A stretch of 64,000 nt of DNA, taken from contig NZ_CP012382.1 of assembly GCF_001267885.1 (NCBI RefSeq), positions 4,575,001 to 4,639,000 of the forward strand, given 5' to 3'. Every line of letters starts with the position of its first letter. Positions within the stretch are counted from its first letter, which is position 1. Source of the stretch: Streptomyces ambofaciens ATCC 23877. GTDB taxonomy: Bacteria > Actinomycetota > Actinomycetes > Streptomycetales > Streptomycetaceae. The notes beneath the pieces were generated by a model. It did no database searches. It worked only from the letters and a program-made list of their open reading frames with translations, and was not told the DNA's origin. The position numbers and the translations under genes were made by a program. Shown here one piece after another: positions 8,327 to 18,246 of the stretch.

Positions 8327-9042
8327 GCGGACTCCTTCCGGACCGGCGCGCGGTAGAGGAACAGGCCGGTCAGCGCCAGCAGTACCGGCACCCCCGCCGG
8401 GACGGCCGGGGTGAGCGCCAGGGCCACCGCGGCGCCGGGCAGCGCCGCCCGGCGCAGACCGGCGTCCCCCCGCAGCGCGGGCAGGACCAGGGCGGCCAGC
8501 ACGGCAGGGAAGGCGGCGTCCAGACCGTAGGCCGCCGTGTCGCCGAGCGCGGTGCCGGCCAGCGCGCCGAGGAGCACACCGACGTTCCAGACCGCGAAGA
8601 GCGCCACACCCGACAGCCAGAAGGCCGCCCGTCGCCGCGCGGGGTCCCGCTGGGCCAGGGCGAACGCGACCGTCTCGTCGGTGACCAGATGGGCTCCGAC
8701 CAGCCGTGCCGTCCGGCCGGTACCGATGGTCTCCGCGACCGCGAGGCTGAAAGCCGCCGTCCGGGTGTTGAGCAGCAGCCCGGTGGCGGCCGCGGCCACC
8801 GGGCCACCGCCGGCCAGCAGCACACCGACCGCGCTGAACTGGGCGGAGCCCGCGTACACGACCAGCGACATCACCACCGGCACCCACACCGGCAGCCCGC
8901 CGGCCACGGCGATCGCGCCGAACGAGACGCCGACGACGCCGCCGGCGGCACTGACCAGGGCCACGTCCCTGATCAGCTCGGGGTCGCGGCGCCAGCTCCG
9001 CCACCCGTCGGAGGAAGGGGTTGTTCGCTGTACCGAACGCAT
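8323..9042 (-). CDS. azlC: AzlC-family branched-chain amino-acid permease
   Basis: About 239 residues and strongly hydrophobic. The family signature GVSFGAIAVAGGLPVWVPVVMSL is near residues 39-61, and VYAGSAQFSAVGVLLAG follows, as in AzlC/YgaZ proteins. It forms an export complex with AzlD, encoded downstream with a 4-bp overlap. The ATG at 9042 lies 69 bp from the XRE gene start, in a shared promoter region that carries GTTCG/CGAAC inverted repeats, one of them inside the first codons of azlC. The arrangement suggests control by the adjacent XRE-cupin protein. Confidence 0.9.
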   Translation of the reverse strand: MRSVQRTTPSSDGWRSWRRDPELIRDVALVSAAGGVVGVSFGAIAVAGGLPVWVPVVMSLVVYAGSAQFSAVGVLLAGGGPVAAAATGLLLNTRTAAFSLAVAETIGTGRTARLVGAHLVTDETVAFALAQRDPARRRAAFWLSGVALFAVWNVGVLLGALAGTALGDTAAYGLDAAFPAVLAALVLPALRGDAGLRRAALPGAAVALALTPAVPAGVPVLLALTGLFLYRAPVRKESA

Positions 9043-9068
9043 GTTTCCTACAATGGACAGACCGAGTG

Positions 9069-9088
9069 TCGTTCGTCAAGACGAACGA
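9069..9088. promoter_or_regulatory. Perfect 8-4-8 inverted repeat, likely XRE-cupin operator
   Basis: TCGTTCGT at 9069-9076 is exactly complementary to ACGAACGA at 9081-9088 around CAAG. A related 5-6-5 repeat (GTTCG...CGAAC) lies at 9023-9038. TACAAT at 9049-9054 could be the -10 box of the rightward promoter, which would place the perfect repeat just downstream of the transcription start, suitable for autorepression. Confidence 0.65.
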
Positions 9089-9110
9089 ACGTACCGATGG
9101 AGCGAACGCC

Positions 9111-9737
9111 ATGTCTGATCCGGTCCCCGTAGAGCCGGTCTCCGCCGATTCGGCCCCGTCCGATTCGGCCCCGTCCGATCCGGCCCCCGCCCGCCTCCCG
9201 CTCGACTGGATCGCCGCCTCCCTGCGCCGCGAACGGACGCGGGCCGGGCTGTCCCTGTCCGAGCTGGCCAAACGGGCCGGAGTCGCCAAGTCCACGCTGT
9301 CGCAGCTGGAGGGGGCGAGCGGCAATCCGAGCGTGGAGACCCTCTGGGCGCTGGCCGTGGCCCTTGGCGTGCCGTTCAGCACGCTGGTCGAGCCGCCGAC
9401 CGCGGCGGTGCGGGTGATCAGGGCGGGGCAGGGGCCCCAGGTGGCGTCGGAGCGGGCCGACTACGCGGCCACCCTGCTCTCCTCCAGCCCGCCCGGTGCG
9501 CGGCGGGACATCTACCACCTGCGGGCGGAACCGGGCGCCGCCCGCGAGTCGGAGCCGCACATCCCGGGCACGGTCGAGCACCTGGTCGTCGGCAGCGGGC
9601 GGCTCCTGGCCGGCCCGCGCGGGGAGGGCGTGGAACTGGGGCCCGGCGACTACATGACCTACCGCGGGGACGTACCCCACACGTACGAGGCGCTGGCGCC
9701 GGGGACGGCGTTCGTGCTGATCATGCAGCACGTGTGA
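9111..9737 (+). CDS. XRE-family regulator with C-terminal cupin domain
   Basis: About 208 residues. After an acidic, Ser/Pro-rich N-terminus there is an HTH_3 domain (LRRERTRAGLSLSELAKRAG..KSTLSQLEGASGNPSVETLWALAVAL). A C-terminal double-stranded beta-helix (cupin_2) follows, with GTVEHLVVGSGRLLAGP and a Gly-Pro-Gly-Asp turn. Proteins of this plan sense a small ligand through the cupin and often regulate a neighbouring exporter or catabolic gene. I chose ATG 9111: the frame is open upstream to 9021, but that stretch is promoter-like and carries the operator repeat. It is divergent from azlCD, so regulation of branched-chain amino-acid export is the simplest inference. Confidence 0.88.
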   Translation: MSDPVPVEPVSADSAPSDSAPSDPAPARLPLDWIAASLRRERTRAGLSLSELAKRAGVAKSTLSQLEGASGNPSVETLWALAVALGVPFSTLVEPPTAAVRVIRAGQGPQVASERADYAATLLSSSPPGARRDIYHLRAEPGAARESEPHIPGTVEHLVVGSGRLLAGPRGEGVELGPGDYMTYRGDVPHTYEALAPGTAFVLIMQHV

Positions 9738-9790
9738 GGGCCTCGCGCGGGCGGGCGCGAGCCCGAGCCGGCGTGAGGCTCGGAGAAGGC

Positions 9791-9824
9791 AGGAGCCCCG
9801 TCGCCGGAACGGCGCGGGGCTCCT
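9791..9824. terminator. Bidirectional terminator between XRE and cold-shock genes
   Basis: AGGAGCCCCG at 9791-9800 pairs with CGGGGCTCCT at 9815-9824, and an inner CGCC/GGCG pair extends the stem. It lies between the stops of two convergent genes. Confidence 0.75.
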
Positions 9825-9840
9825 TGGGTACTGCTGTCAA

Positions 9841-10044
9841 TCAGACAGGAGTGACGTTCTCCGCCTGCGGGCCCTTCGGACCCTGCGTGACGTCGAAGGA
9901 CACCTGCTGGTTCTCCTCGAGGGAACGGAATCCCTGAGCGTTGATCGCGGAGTAGTGGACGAAGACGTCCGGGCCGCCGCCTTCCTGGGCGATGAAACCA
10001 AAGCCCTTTTCGGCGTTGAACCACTTCACGGTTCCGGTAGCCAT
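9841..10044 (-). CDS. Cold-shock protein (CspA family)
   Basis: A 67-residue single cold-shock domain. RNP1 is visible as KGFGFI and RNP2 as DVFVHY, with the start [18 protein letters not shown] typical of Streptomyces Csp (ScoF/CspA-like). It binds single-stranded RNA/DNA and acts as an RNA chaperone in the cytoplasm. The start has a very strong site, AAGGAGG, upstream of ATG 10044. The ~200 bp upstream on this strand have no gene and probably include a long 5' leader, as is common for csp mRNAs. Gene order csp-mqnA-kinase-eccC is the same as I recall for other Streptomyces genomes. Confidence 0.95.
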   Translation of the reverse strand: MATGTVKWFNAEKGFGFIAQEGGGPDVFVHYSAINAQGFRSLEENQQVSFDVTQGPKGPQAENVTPV

Positions 10045-10326
10045 AAGCCCTCCTTGGGCCCAAAGGGTTGCCCTGCTCCAGAACCAGCAAGTGTGAAGAC
10101 AGAAGTGCTGCACAACTGCATACGTCTGAGAACGACGAGAGCCCGCGGTCACATGCTCCGCAGGCTCTGTACTGCAAGGGAAACCAAACTGCAACTTGCT
10201 GTGAGCCTAGCACGCAGGCCCCCGAGCGCAACAGAGGCCAAGATCACTTCACCCGGATGTTTGAACACTTCGGCCGTTCGGCTGACGCCGGGGGTCGGCG
10301 GCGGACGGATTCGGGGGGAGGGCTAG

Positions 10327-11184
<858 letters not shown>

Positions 11185-11278
11185 CGGGCCGGTCGCGGCC
11201 CGGGGCCCCCGGGCGGACGGCCCACTACCCTGCTTCCAGGTACCGGCGTTCGGGGGACACGGGGGAGGGGTGGACGCC

Positions 11279-12937
11279 ATGCGACCGCTCGAAGTGGACG
11301 AACCCACCGTCGTGGGGCCCTACCGGCTGCTCGGCCGGCTGGGCTCCGGCGGCATGGGCCGGGTCTACCTGGGACGCAGCTCCGGCGGCCGCACGGTCGC
11401 CGTGAAGATCGTGCATCCGCACTTCGCGCTCGACGAGGAGTTCCGCGCCCGGTTCCGGCGCGAGGTGGACGCCGCGCGCCGGGTGGGCGGCGCCTGGACC
11501 GCGCCCGTGCTGGACGCGGACCCCGAGGCGCGCGTGCCGTGGGTCGCCACCGCCTACGCGGCCGGACCGTCCCTGACGGCGGCCGTCGCGGACGGCGGCC
11601 CGCTGCCGGCCCACTCGGTCCGGGCGCTCGGCGCGGGCCTCGGCGAGGCGCTGGCGGCGGTGCACGAGCTGGGCCTCGTCCACCGCGACGTGAAGCCGTC
11701 CAACGTCCTGCTCACCCTCGACGGCCCCCTTCTGATCGACTTCGGCATCGCCCGCGCCACCGACGGCACCGCCTCCCTGACCTCGACGGGCGTCTCGGTC
11801 GGCTCCCCCGGATACATGTCGCCCGAGCAGATCCTCGGCAAGGGTGTCACCGGTGCGGCGGACGTCTTCTCACTGGGCGCGGTCCTGGCGTACGCGGCGA
11901 CGGGCGAGCCGCCCTTCCCCGGCGACTCCTCGGCCGCGCTGCTCTACAAGGTCGTCCACGAGGAGCCTCGGCTCGGCGCCCTGGACGGGGAGCTACGGGG
12001 CCTGGTGGCGGCCTGCCTGGCCAAGGACCCGGCCGCCCGGCCGGCCCCCGGGGAGGTGGCCCGGCGTCTCGCCCCCGAAGGCGCGGCGCACCTGGTGGCC
12101 GGCGGCTGGCTGCCCGGGCCGCTGGTGGAGCGGGTCAGCCGCAGCGCCGTGCGGCTGCTGAACCTGGAGGCGGTGGAGTCCGCGTCGGGGCCGGTGGGAT
12201 TCAGCCGGCCCTCCGTGGGCGGGGCCGAGGCGGGCGGCGAGCCGCGGGTGCCCGGCGCGTTCGGACCGCCGCCGGTGATGCCCACGCCGACGGTGGTGCC
12301 GGAGCCGAGGGACGGGAGCGGGGGAGTGGGCGTGGGCGGGAGCGGGGGTGGGGGTGGCGTCCCCTCGCCCGGCAGGCTCTCGCTGTCCGTGGCGGCCACC
12401 TCCACCCGGGACACCGGTGGCGGCAGGGGCCGCAGGCTCAGCTGCACGGTGGCCCTCGGCGTGGCGGGGGCGCTGGCGGCGGTGACGGTCGGTTCGGTCT
12501 TCGTGTTCGACCTCCTGCCCGGCACCGGCGGCGAGTCCCCGCCCGGCGGTTCGGACACCGCCACCCAGTCGCCGTCCGCGCCCCGCGCCGTCCCCGGGCG
12601 CTACGTCGGCACCTGGGAGGGCCAGGCGGTCGCCGTCGAGGGCAACCTGCCCCTCGGCACCTTCCGCCTGACCGTCCGCGAGGCCGCGGTCGGCGAGCGG
12701 CTGGGCACCCTGCGCCACACCGACATCTTCGGCGGCACCTGCGACGACGTACTGACCCTGCGGAAGGTGACGGCGACACAGGTCGTCGCCGGCGCCGTGG
12801 GGGCCGAGGGCAACCGCGACGTCTGCAACCCGGCCCCGCACACCGTCCGCCTCACCCCCGTCGGCGACGACCTCCGGTACGAGTCGGACAGCGAGGACTC
12901 GGGGCGGCCGAAGGCGCGGTTGTCGAGGACTGAGTAA
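11279..12937 (+). CDS. Membrane-anchored Ser/Thr protein kinase (PknB-like)
   Basis: About 552 residues. The kinase domain occupies residues ~10-270: P-loop GSGGMGRVYLG (22-32), catalytic Lys in VAVKIV (~43), HRDVKPSNVLL (~135), DFGIAR (~154) and SPGYMSPEQ. A Pro/Gly-rich juxtamembrane linker leads to one transmembrane segment (~391-412, VALGVAGALAAVTVGSVFVF) and an extracytoplasmic domain of ~110 residues with two Cys (GTCDDV, DVCNP). That domain is not a PASTA repeat. I prefer ATG 11279 because GGAGG is 10 bp upstream; GTG 11270 is too close to it. The gene ends next to the convergent eccC gene, so phosphorylation of the FHA-like region of that ATPase is a plausible but untested link. Confidence 0.9.
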   Translation: MRPLEVDEPTVVGPYRLLGRLGSGGMGRVYLGRSSGGRTVAVKIVHPHFALDEEFRARFRREVDAARRVGGAWTAPVLDADPEARVPWVATAYAAGPSLTAAVADGGPLPAHSVRALGAGLGEALAAVHELGLVHRDVKPSNVLLTLDGPLLIDFGIARATDGTASLTSTGVSVGSPGYMSPEQILGKGVTGAADVFSLGAVLAYAATGEPPFPGDSSAALLYKVVHEEPRLGALDGELRGLVAACLAKDPAARPAPGEVARRLAPEGAAHLVAGGWLPGPLVERVSRSAVRLLNLEAVESASGPVGFSRPSVGGAEAGGEPRVPGAFGPPPVMPTPTVVPEPRDGSGGVGVGGSGGGGGVPSPGRLSLSVAATSTRDTGGGRGRRLSCTVALGVAGALAAVTVGSVFVFDLLPGTGGESPPGGSDTATQSPSAPRAVPGRYVGTWEGQAVAVEGNLPLGTFRLTVREAAVGERLGTLRHTDIFGGTCDDVLTLRKVTATQVVAGAVGAEGNRDVCNPAPHTVRLTPVGDDLRYESDSEDSGRPKARLSRTE

Positions 12938-12960
12938 CCGACCGTCCCGTCTCAACGCCC

Positions 12961-12990
12961 CCCGGCCCGGCTCCGGGGAGCCGGGGCCCG
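12961..12990. terminator. Hairpin between the convergent kinase and eccC genes
   Basis: CCGGCTCC (12967-12974) pairs with GGAGCCGG (12977-12984) and one flanking C-G pair. It lies in the 53-bp gap between the two stops. Confidence 0.6.
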
Positions 12991-15900
12991 TCACATCGGC
13001 GTGGTGACCGTCAGATGCTCTCCGCTGCCGAGGTGCAGCATGCCCTTGCCCGGAGTGATCTGGCCGCCGACCATGCTCCGGTTCGTACGGATGCCGATCA
13101 GCTCTCCCGCGGAACTGTCCTGCGGAGACAGCAGGATGCCGCGGCGCGCCTTCTTCATGTCGACCTGCCAACCGGAGAAACCGTCGCAGATCTCCTCCTC
13201 GTCACCGGCGATGACGACGGCCAGACCCTCCTCCACACCGCGTTCGACGATGCGCTTGAAGATGTCTTCGGCGTCGCAGTCGTCGTGCACCTCGGCGTCG
13301 TCGACCAGGACGACGATCGGCTGCTCGGGACTGGCCGACTCGATGAGCTCCTCCATCTCGTCCTCGTCGATGTCCCGGCCGGTGAAGACCTTCAGGACAC
13401 CTTCCGTCCCTTCCAGCTCACGCAGCGGGGAGGGGCGGGGCGCCGCCAGGATCAGCCGCACGCCCTGGGCGAGGCAGGAGCGGGCGACGTTCAGCAGCAC
13501 CGTGCTGCGCCCGGACTTCGCGGGCCCGCCGATCACGAATGCCGGGACACCCTGGGCCAGGTCGGGGCCGAAGGCGGTGAGCTCATCGCCGCCGACACCC
13601 ACCAGCGCCCACAGCGGGGAAGCGCTCACCACCGGATCGCGCATGGCCCAGGCATCGGCGAAGGAGATCCGACCGGGCAGTACGTCGACGCGGAACGGGC
13701 GGCGCGAGCGCGGCAGCCCGGCGTCCCGAAGGGTCGCCGCCTCACCGATCGCGACCAGCGCGGAAGCCTGCCCCTGACCGGTGGTGTCCTCGGAGAGCAG
13801 GGCGAACTGCGTCTCGGTCGCCGTCCCGCTTGCGAAGGCACGGCCGGGCGGGATCTCCTCGGGGATCTTGCGCGCGTTGATGTCCAGCAACGAGAAGTCA
13901 CCGCGGTCCGCGAGGCGCAGACCGTATTTGTCCTCGGTGAGGGAGGAGATGCGCCCCGCCAGCAGCTGACGATCACCGGTGATCACCAGGTGCAGGCCGA
14001 CGCTCGCACCCTCGCGCATCATCACCATCACCTGGTCGGTGAGGTCGCCGTGGTTGTACTCGCCGAGCGTGGGCAGCCAGCCCTCCCAGCGGTCGAGGAA
14101 GACCACGAGGTGGGGCAGTCGCTCGTCCTCGGCCGCTGCGGCTCGCTGCTCACCGATGTCGGCATAGCCCTTCTCCGCCAGCAGGTCCTGTCGCCGGGTG
14201 AGTTCGCCGGTGAGCCGATGGAAGAGCCGGATGACCCGCTCCTGCTGATTACGACTGACGACCGCGCCGCAATGCGGCAGCCGCGTCAGTGCGTTCAGGG
14301 CACCGTTGCCGCAGTCGATGCCGTACAAGTGGACGTCGGCGCTCGAGAGCGTGCGGGCCAGGGATCCCGCGATGGTACGCAGCACCTGCGAGCGGCCGCT
14401 GCGCGGCCCACCGGCGATGAGCAGGTGTCCGAAGGTGGCGAAGTCGACGACCACCGGGCGGCGGGCCTGGTCGGCCGGCAGGTCCGCGATGCCGTACGGA
14501 GCCGCCGGCAGAGCCCCCTGGCTATGCACCTCCGGAATGTCGTCCAACAGCAGCGACTCGTCCAGGGCGGGCAGCCACGGGGAGTGCTGGGCGGGAATGC
14601 CGAGGGCTTCATTGGCCTCACGGATGGCGTCCACCAGGACCTTGAGATCGGTGATCTCGTCGCTCTCCCGCGCCTCGGACTTGGGCTTGGTGAGTCCGGC
14701 CCGTCCCAGTTCCTGCCAGGAGAGCGGGCCGGCCCACGGGGCGAGCGCGGCCGGATCGGCGGCACCCGGGCGGCGGCCACCGACCCGGCCGGACTGGAAG
14801 GGGATGAGGGAGGCGTGGCCCAGACGGACGTACGCGCGGCCCGGGGTGTTCTTGGCGATGTGACCTGCGTCGGGAGCATCGATGACATCGGTCGACTCAC
14901 TGGCGTCGGTCACCCGCAGCGCGATCCGCAGGTTGGTGTTGGCCCGGATCTCGGGCGACACGACACCGCTCGGCCGCTGCGTGGCGAGCAGGAGGTGAAT
15001 GCCGAGCGAGCGGCCTCGCTGGGCGATGTTGACCAGGCCGGTCACGAAGTCGGGCAGGTCGCGGACCATGGACGCGAACTCGTCGATGACGATGAGCAGT
15101 CGGGGTATGGGCGCATGGGACGGATCCCGGCGCACCAGGTCCTGGTAGTCCTCGATGTCCTTGGCGTCGGAGGCGGCGAGGATGTGCTCGCGCCGCTTGA
15201 GTTCCGCGCCCAGCGATTCCAGGGCGCGTTCGACGAGGTGGGCGTCGAGGTCGGTGACCATGCCGACGGTGTGCGGGAGCTTGACGCAGTCCTTGAAGGC
15301 GGACCCGCCCTTGTAGTCGACGAGGACGAACGTCATGTGCTCGGGGGTGTTGGCGACGGCGAGCGCCGCCACGATGGTCTGGAGCAGCTCCGACTTGCCT
15401 GAACCGGTCGTACCGGCGATCAGTCCGTGCGGGCCGTCGCGCCGGATGTCGATGCCGAAGGGACCGTCGTACGACTCACCGATGACCGCCATGGTGGACT
15501 GCCCACCCATGCGCCAGCGCGCGGCGACGTCGTCCCGCGTCGGTGGCTCCAGCTGGAGCACGTCGAGAAGTCGGCTCGAGGACGGGAGCGCGGAGTCCTC
15601 GGTCTCGCCACTGATGTCGCGCAGGGGCGACAGCGCCCGGGACAGCCGGGCGCACCAGGCAGGGGAGACGAAGTCGGGCCGTACGTCGGACCTGCGTCGC
15701 GCGCCGGTCTGCTCGACCCGCAAGCGCAGTTCGAGGGCTCGCTCGGGAGCCTGCTGGGTCTGCTGGGCACCTTGGTGCCAGGCGTGAAAGGAGGGGAAAC
15801 CACCGGAGGCGGCCTGACCGGAGCTGCCGGGCCCAGGGGTGGCGGGGGCGTCGCGGCGCAGTGGCTCGGCGACGACGAAGGCCTGGCACTCGCCGGGCAG

Positions 15901-17577
15901 AAAGCGCTCTTCCTCGTCCAGGCAAATCGCGTACATGGCGACCGCCGGCCCTTCCCGCAGGAGTCGTACGACGCCCGGCAGCGACCTCAGCCGACGCGAC
16001 CCGTCCCATACGACGACGACGTCCGGGTCGGTGAAGGCGGGACCGGCGCCACTGCGGTTGTTCTCCTTCAGGGCCTTCTGCCTGGCGTCGAGCAACTGCG
16101 TCAGCTCACCGATCCGGGCGCTCACGGTCTCGGAGTCCGTCCCGATCATCACGTTGACGTCCTGGCCGTTCGCAGGGCGGCTGTGCGGGAGCCAGCGGAC
16201 CCAGTCCCAGCGCGGCTGCGCGTGGTTCTCGGTGAGCACGTAGAACTGGACATCCATCGGGCTGTGCAGCACCGCGGTCTGTGCCACGGCCCATCTCGCG
16301 AGTGCCTGTGCCGAGTCGCCGAGTCCCGCGATGCCGATGACGCCCAGGTCCTTCAGAGGCAGCGCGACGGGTGAGTCCTCGATCTCCCAGGTGACCTGAC
16401 GCTTGTGCTCGTCCTGCTCCGGGTCGTCGAGCACGACTTCGGACGGCACGCGGCCGGTGCCGACCCGGAGGAGCAGGTGGTCGGCGTCGGTGCGCCGCCT
16501 CTCCCACAACCGGGTACGGGGGCCGGTGCCGAAGGCGAGCACGGAGGCGGGATCGGGAATGGCGGCGCGTCGGTCGATCCGCTCCAGCCGCAGCGCCTCC
16601 TGGGCGTCCTTCTCGATCCGCTCCTTGGTCTCCTTGTACTCCTTGACCTGCTTCGCGTGGGACTTGCGTCCGTGCTTCTTGTCCATGAAGTAGTTGCCGA
16701 AGAGCATGACCGGGCTCAGCAGAGCCATGATCATGTAGTACCAGCGCCCGAAGATCATGACGGACACCACAGCGCCGACCAGCGGGAACAGAGCCATCAG
16801 CCACGGCAGAGGCCGGGCTTCGAACTCACTGGGCGGAGAAGGCAGCCGGAACTGGGTCGTGCGCTCGGCCGGACGCAGGCGGGGAGGTCGGTTGTAGTCG
16901 AGCCCGGCTCCGTCTTCCGACCACTTCAGGGCGGCGTTGGGGGGCGAGTAGCCGTCGATCTCCAGCAGGGTGTTGCCCAAGGCGAGTTGGGATCCGAAGG
17001 GCCACGAACCGCCGTCGAAGTCTTCGCCGTCGAGCCGAGGGTGGCCGCTGTCGCCACCCTTCTCCTTGTCCCCGCTGCTCCTCTTCTCCAAGCCGTGCAG
17101 GGAGACATCGCAGGTGCCGTTCATGGCGATGGACAAAGTGGCGGCACGCGCAGAAAGTTCGGGATCGTCGACGCGGATGTGCGCGGCGGGGCCGCTGCCG
17201 ATGTCGTATCGTCCGACGCCCAGCCGGTGCACGGCACCGGCCCCGGGACCGCCGGCCACGCGGAACTCCACGACACCGGTCGGTTCACCGGGAACGCAGC
17301 CGGCCGGATCGTGCAGGCTGACGACCGCCCCCTCGCGCAGCGGTGAGCCGACGATGTTGGCGTCGGGGTCGAGGGCGTAGCCGTCGACGAAGGCTCGAGG
17401 TGCGCCGCCGGGGCCGGGGCGTCCGCCGATGGGGATGACCTCCGCACCACCGGCTGCACCGACATGGCGCGCCAACTCCCGAGTGATGTCACCGATCGAC
17501 GACTCCGGGTCGGCGTCGAGCACCACGTCGGTGCTGGCTCCGCCGACCGGGTCGACGACGGTCAGACTCAGGCGCAC
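12991..17577 (-). CDS. eccC: EccC/FtsK-SpoIIIE-type type VII secretion ATPase
   Basis: About 1528 residues. The N-terminus is a ubiquitin/YukD-like segment (RLSLTVVDPVGGASTDVVL), then an FHA-like region (RYDIGSGPAAHIRVDD, ~121-137). Two adjacent transmembrane helices lie at ~259-295. Three FtsK/SpoIIIE ATPase domains follow. D1 has an intact Walker A (GTTGSGKSEL, ~718) and Walker B (LLIVIDEFASM, ~824). D2 (GGPRSGRSQV, ~1051) and D3 (GGPAKSGRSTV, ~1344) carry Arg in place of the usual GKS/T Lys, as in other EccC proteins where D2/D3 hold nucleotide or substrate rather than turn over. It would drive secretion of the WXG100-like proteins next door. GTG 17577 follows AGGAGG at 6 bp. No EccB, EccD, EccE or mycosin gene lies in the window. 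Confidence 0.93.
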   Translation of the reverse strand: MRLSLTVVDPVGGASTDVVLDADPESSIGDITRELARHVGAAGGAEVIPIGGRPGPGGAPRAFVDGYALDPDANIVGSPLREGAVVSLHDPAGCVPGEPTGVVEFRVAGGPGAGAVHRLGVGRYDIGSGPAAHIRVDDPELSARAATLSIAMNGTCDVSLHGLEKRSSGDKEKGGDSGHPRLDGEDFDGGSWPFGSQLALGNTLLEIDGYSPPNAALKWSEDGAGLDYNRPPRLRPAERTTQFRLPSPPSEFEARPLPWLMALFPLVGAVVSVMIFGRWYYMIMALLSPVMLFGNYFMDKKHGRKSHAKQVKEYKETKERIEKDAQEALRLERIDRRAAIPDPASVLAFGTGPRTRLWERRRTDADHLLLRVGTGRVPSEVVLDDPEQDEHKRQVTWEIEDSPVALPLKDLGVIGIAGLGDSAQALARWAVAQTAVLHSPMDVQFYVLTENHAQPRWDWVRWLPHSRPANGQDVNVMIGTDSETVSARIGELTQLLDARQKALKENNRSGAGPAFTDPDVVVVWDGSRRLRSLPGVVRLLREGPAVAMYAICLDEEERFLPGECQAFVVAEPLRRDAPATPGPGSSGQAASGGFPSFHAWHQGAQQTQQAPERALELRLRVEQTGARRRSDVRPDFVSPAWCARLSRALSPLRDISGETEDSALPSSSRLLDVLQLEPPTRDDVAARWRMGGQSTMAVIGESYDGPFGIDIRRDGPHGLIAGTTGSGKSELLQTIVAALAVANTPEHMTFVLVDYKGGSAFKDCVKLPHTVGMVTDLDAHLVERALESLGAELKRREHILAASDAKDIEDYQDLVRRDPSHAPIPRLLIVIDEFASMVRDLPDFVTGLVNIAQRGRSLGIHLLLATQRPSGVVSPEIRANTNLRIALRVTDASESTDVIDAPDAGHIAKNTPGRAYVRLGHASLIPFQSGRVGGRRPGAADPAALAPWAGPLSWQELGRAGLTKPKSEARESDEITDLKVLVDAIREANEALGIPAQHSPWLPALDESLLLDDIPEVHSQGALPAAPYGIADLPADQARRPVVVDFATFGHLLIAGGPRSGRSQVLRTIAGSLARTLSSADVHLYGIDCGNGALNALTRLPHCGAVVSRNQQERVIRLFHRLTGELTRRQDLLAEKGYADIGEQRAAAAEDERLPHLVVFLDRWEGWLPTLGEYNHGDLTDQVMVMMREGASVGLHLVITGDRQLLAGRISSLTEDKYGLRLADRGDFSLLDINARKIPEEIPPGRAFASGTATETQFALLSEDTTGQGQASALVAIGEAATLRDAGLPRSRRPFRVDVLPGRISFADAWAMRDPVVSASPLWALVGVGGDELTAFGPDLAQGVPAFVIGGPAKSGRSTVLLNVARSCLAQGVRLILAAPRPSPLRELEGTEGVLKVFTGRDIDEDEMEELIESASPEQPIVVLVDDAEVHDDCDAEDIFKRIVERGVEEGLAVVIAGDEEEICDGFSGWQVDMKKARRGILLSPQDSSAGELIGIRTNRSMVGGQITPGKGMLHLGSGEHLTVTTPM

Positions 17578-17731
17578 GTTCGTCCTCCTCGCTGGGCTGA
17601 GGCCGCCCCCGGAACGCTGAACACAGTGGAGCGACCTTAGCCGCCGCACCTTGCCCCCGTGCAACGGGACGCACACTGCCTCCACAGGTCCGGGGTGTGC
17701 ACCGGTTCACGCGAGCGGTGCCGGGCATCCC

Positions 17732-17760
17732 TGTTGCCCCAAGAGCCCCACCCGTAAGAT
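17732..17760 (+). promoter_or_regulatory. Candidate promoter of secretion module 1
   Basis: TAAGAT at 17755-17760 fits the TAnnnT -10 consensus, and TGTTGC at 17732-17737 lies 17 bp upstream. It sits ~95 bp before the first small gene of the module and points towards it. Confidence 0.35.
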
Positions 17761-17852
17761 CTTTGCTCATGCGGACGGCCGGTAGACGACCGGGTGGACC
17801 GCGCAGTCGAGCCACGGGGGAAGGCCCTGCGGCAACGGGAGGGAGAGCTGTC

Positions 17853-18152
17853 ATGGCCAAGGACGCAGACCTTACTTACGCCGAGATGGACAAGAAGGCC
17901 ACCGACCTCATCAAGGCGATGGGGGAGATGGAAGACAAGCTGAAGTCCATCGAGAAGGGTGTCGAGGAACTCGTCGCCAACGGCTTCACCACGCAGAAGG
18001 CCTCCGGCGCCTACGACGAGTCCATCAAGGACTTCACCAAGGGCGCGGCCAAGACCGTCAAGGGTCTGGAGGGCCTGTCCAAGTTCCTCACCAACGCCAA
18101 GAAGGCGTACGAGGACCTGGACGAGCAGCTGGCGAAGTCCGCCAAGGGCTGA
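17853..18152 (+). CDS. Small WXG100-like helical protein, module 1 (EsxA-like)
   Basis: A 99-residue, highly charged, all-helical protein divergent from eccC. Two long amphipathic helices flank a turn at VANGFTTQKASG, where a WXG100 protein would have Trp-x-Gly; there is no Trp in the protein. The C-terminus AYEDLDEQLAKSAKG contains Y-x-x-x-D, matching the general ESX export signal YxxxD/E. I chose ATG 17853 with GGGAGGGAGAG upstream; the frame is open to 17697, but that part is not protein-like. Adjacent to EccC, it is probably a secreted helical-hairpin substrate or chaperone of the system. The family assignment is by size, helicity and context. Confidence 0.8.
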   Translation: MAKDADLTYAEMDKKATDLIKAMGEMEDKLKSIEKGVEELVANGFTTQKASGAYDESIKDFTKGAAKTVKGLEGLSKFLTNAKKAYEDLDEQLAKSAKG

Positions 18153-18246
18153 TACCGGCCGCACGACCTTGTCCGGGTGTGAGGGGGCACGTTCCGTGTG
18201 CCGTCGCGCCCGGGCGGGGTGGTTCTGAGGAAGAAAGTCTGAACGG

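Noticed and set aside
5066..8356. A ~1096-residue plus-strand frame across fadD, the methyltransferase and azlD
   Set aside because: It crosses several well-identified genes in the wrong frame or strand, and its translation is a Gly/Arg/Pro-rich string typical of shadow frames in GC-rich DNA.
11539..12933. A ~464-residue frame within the kinase gene
   Set aside because: It is the +1 shadow of the kinase frame and is Arg/Gly-rich without motifs.
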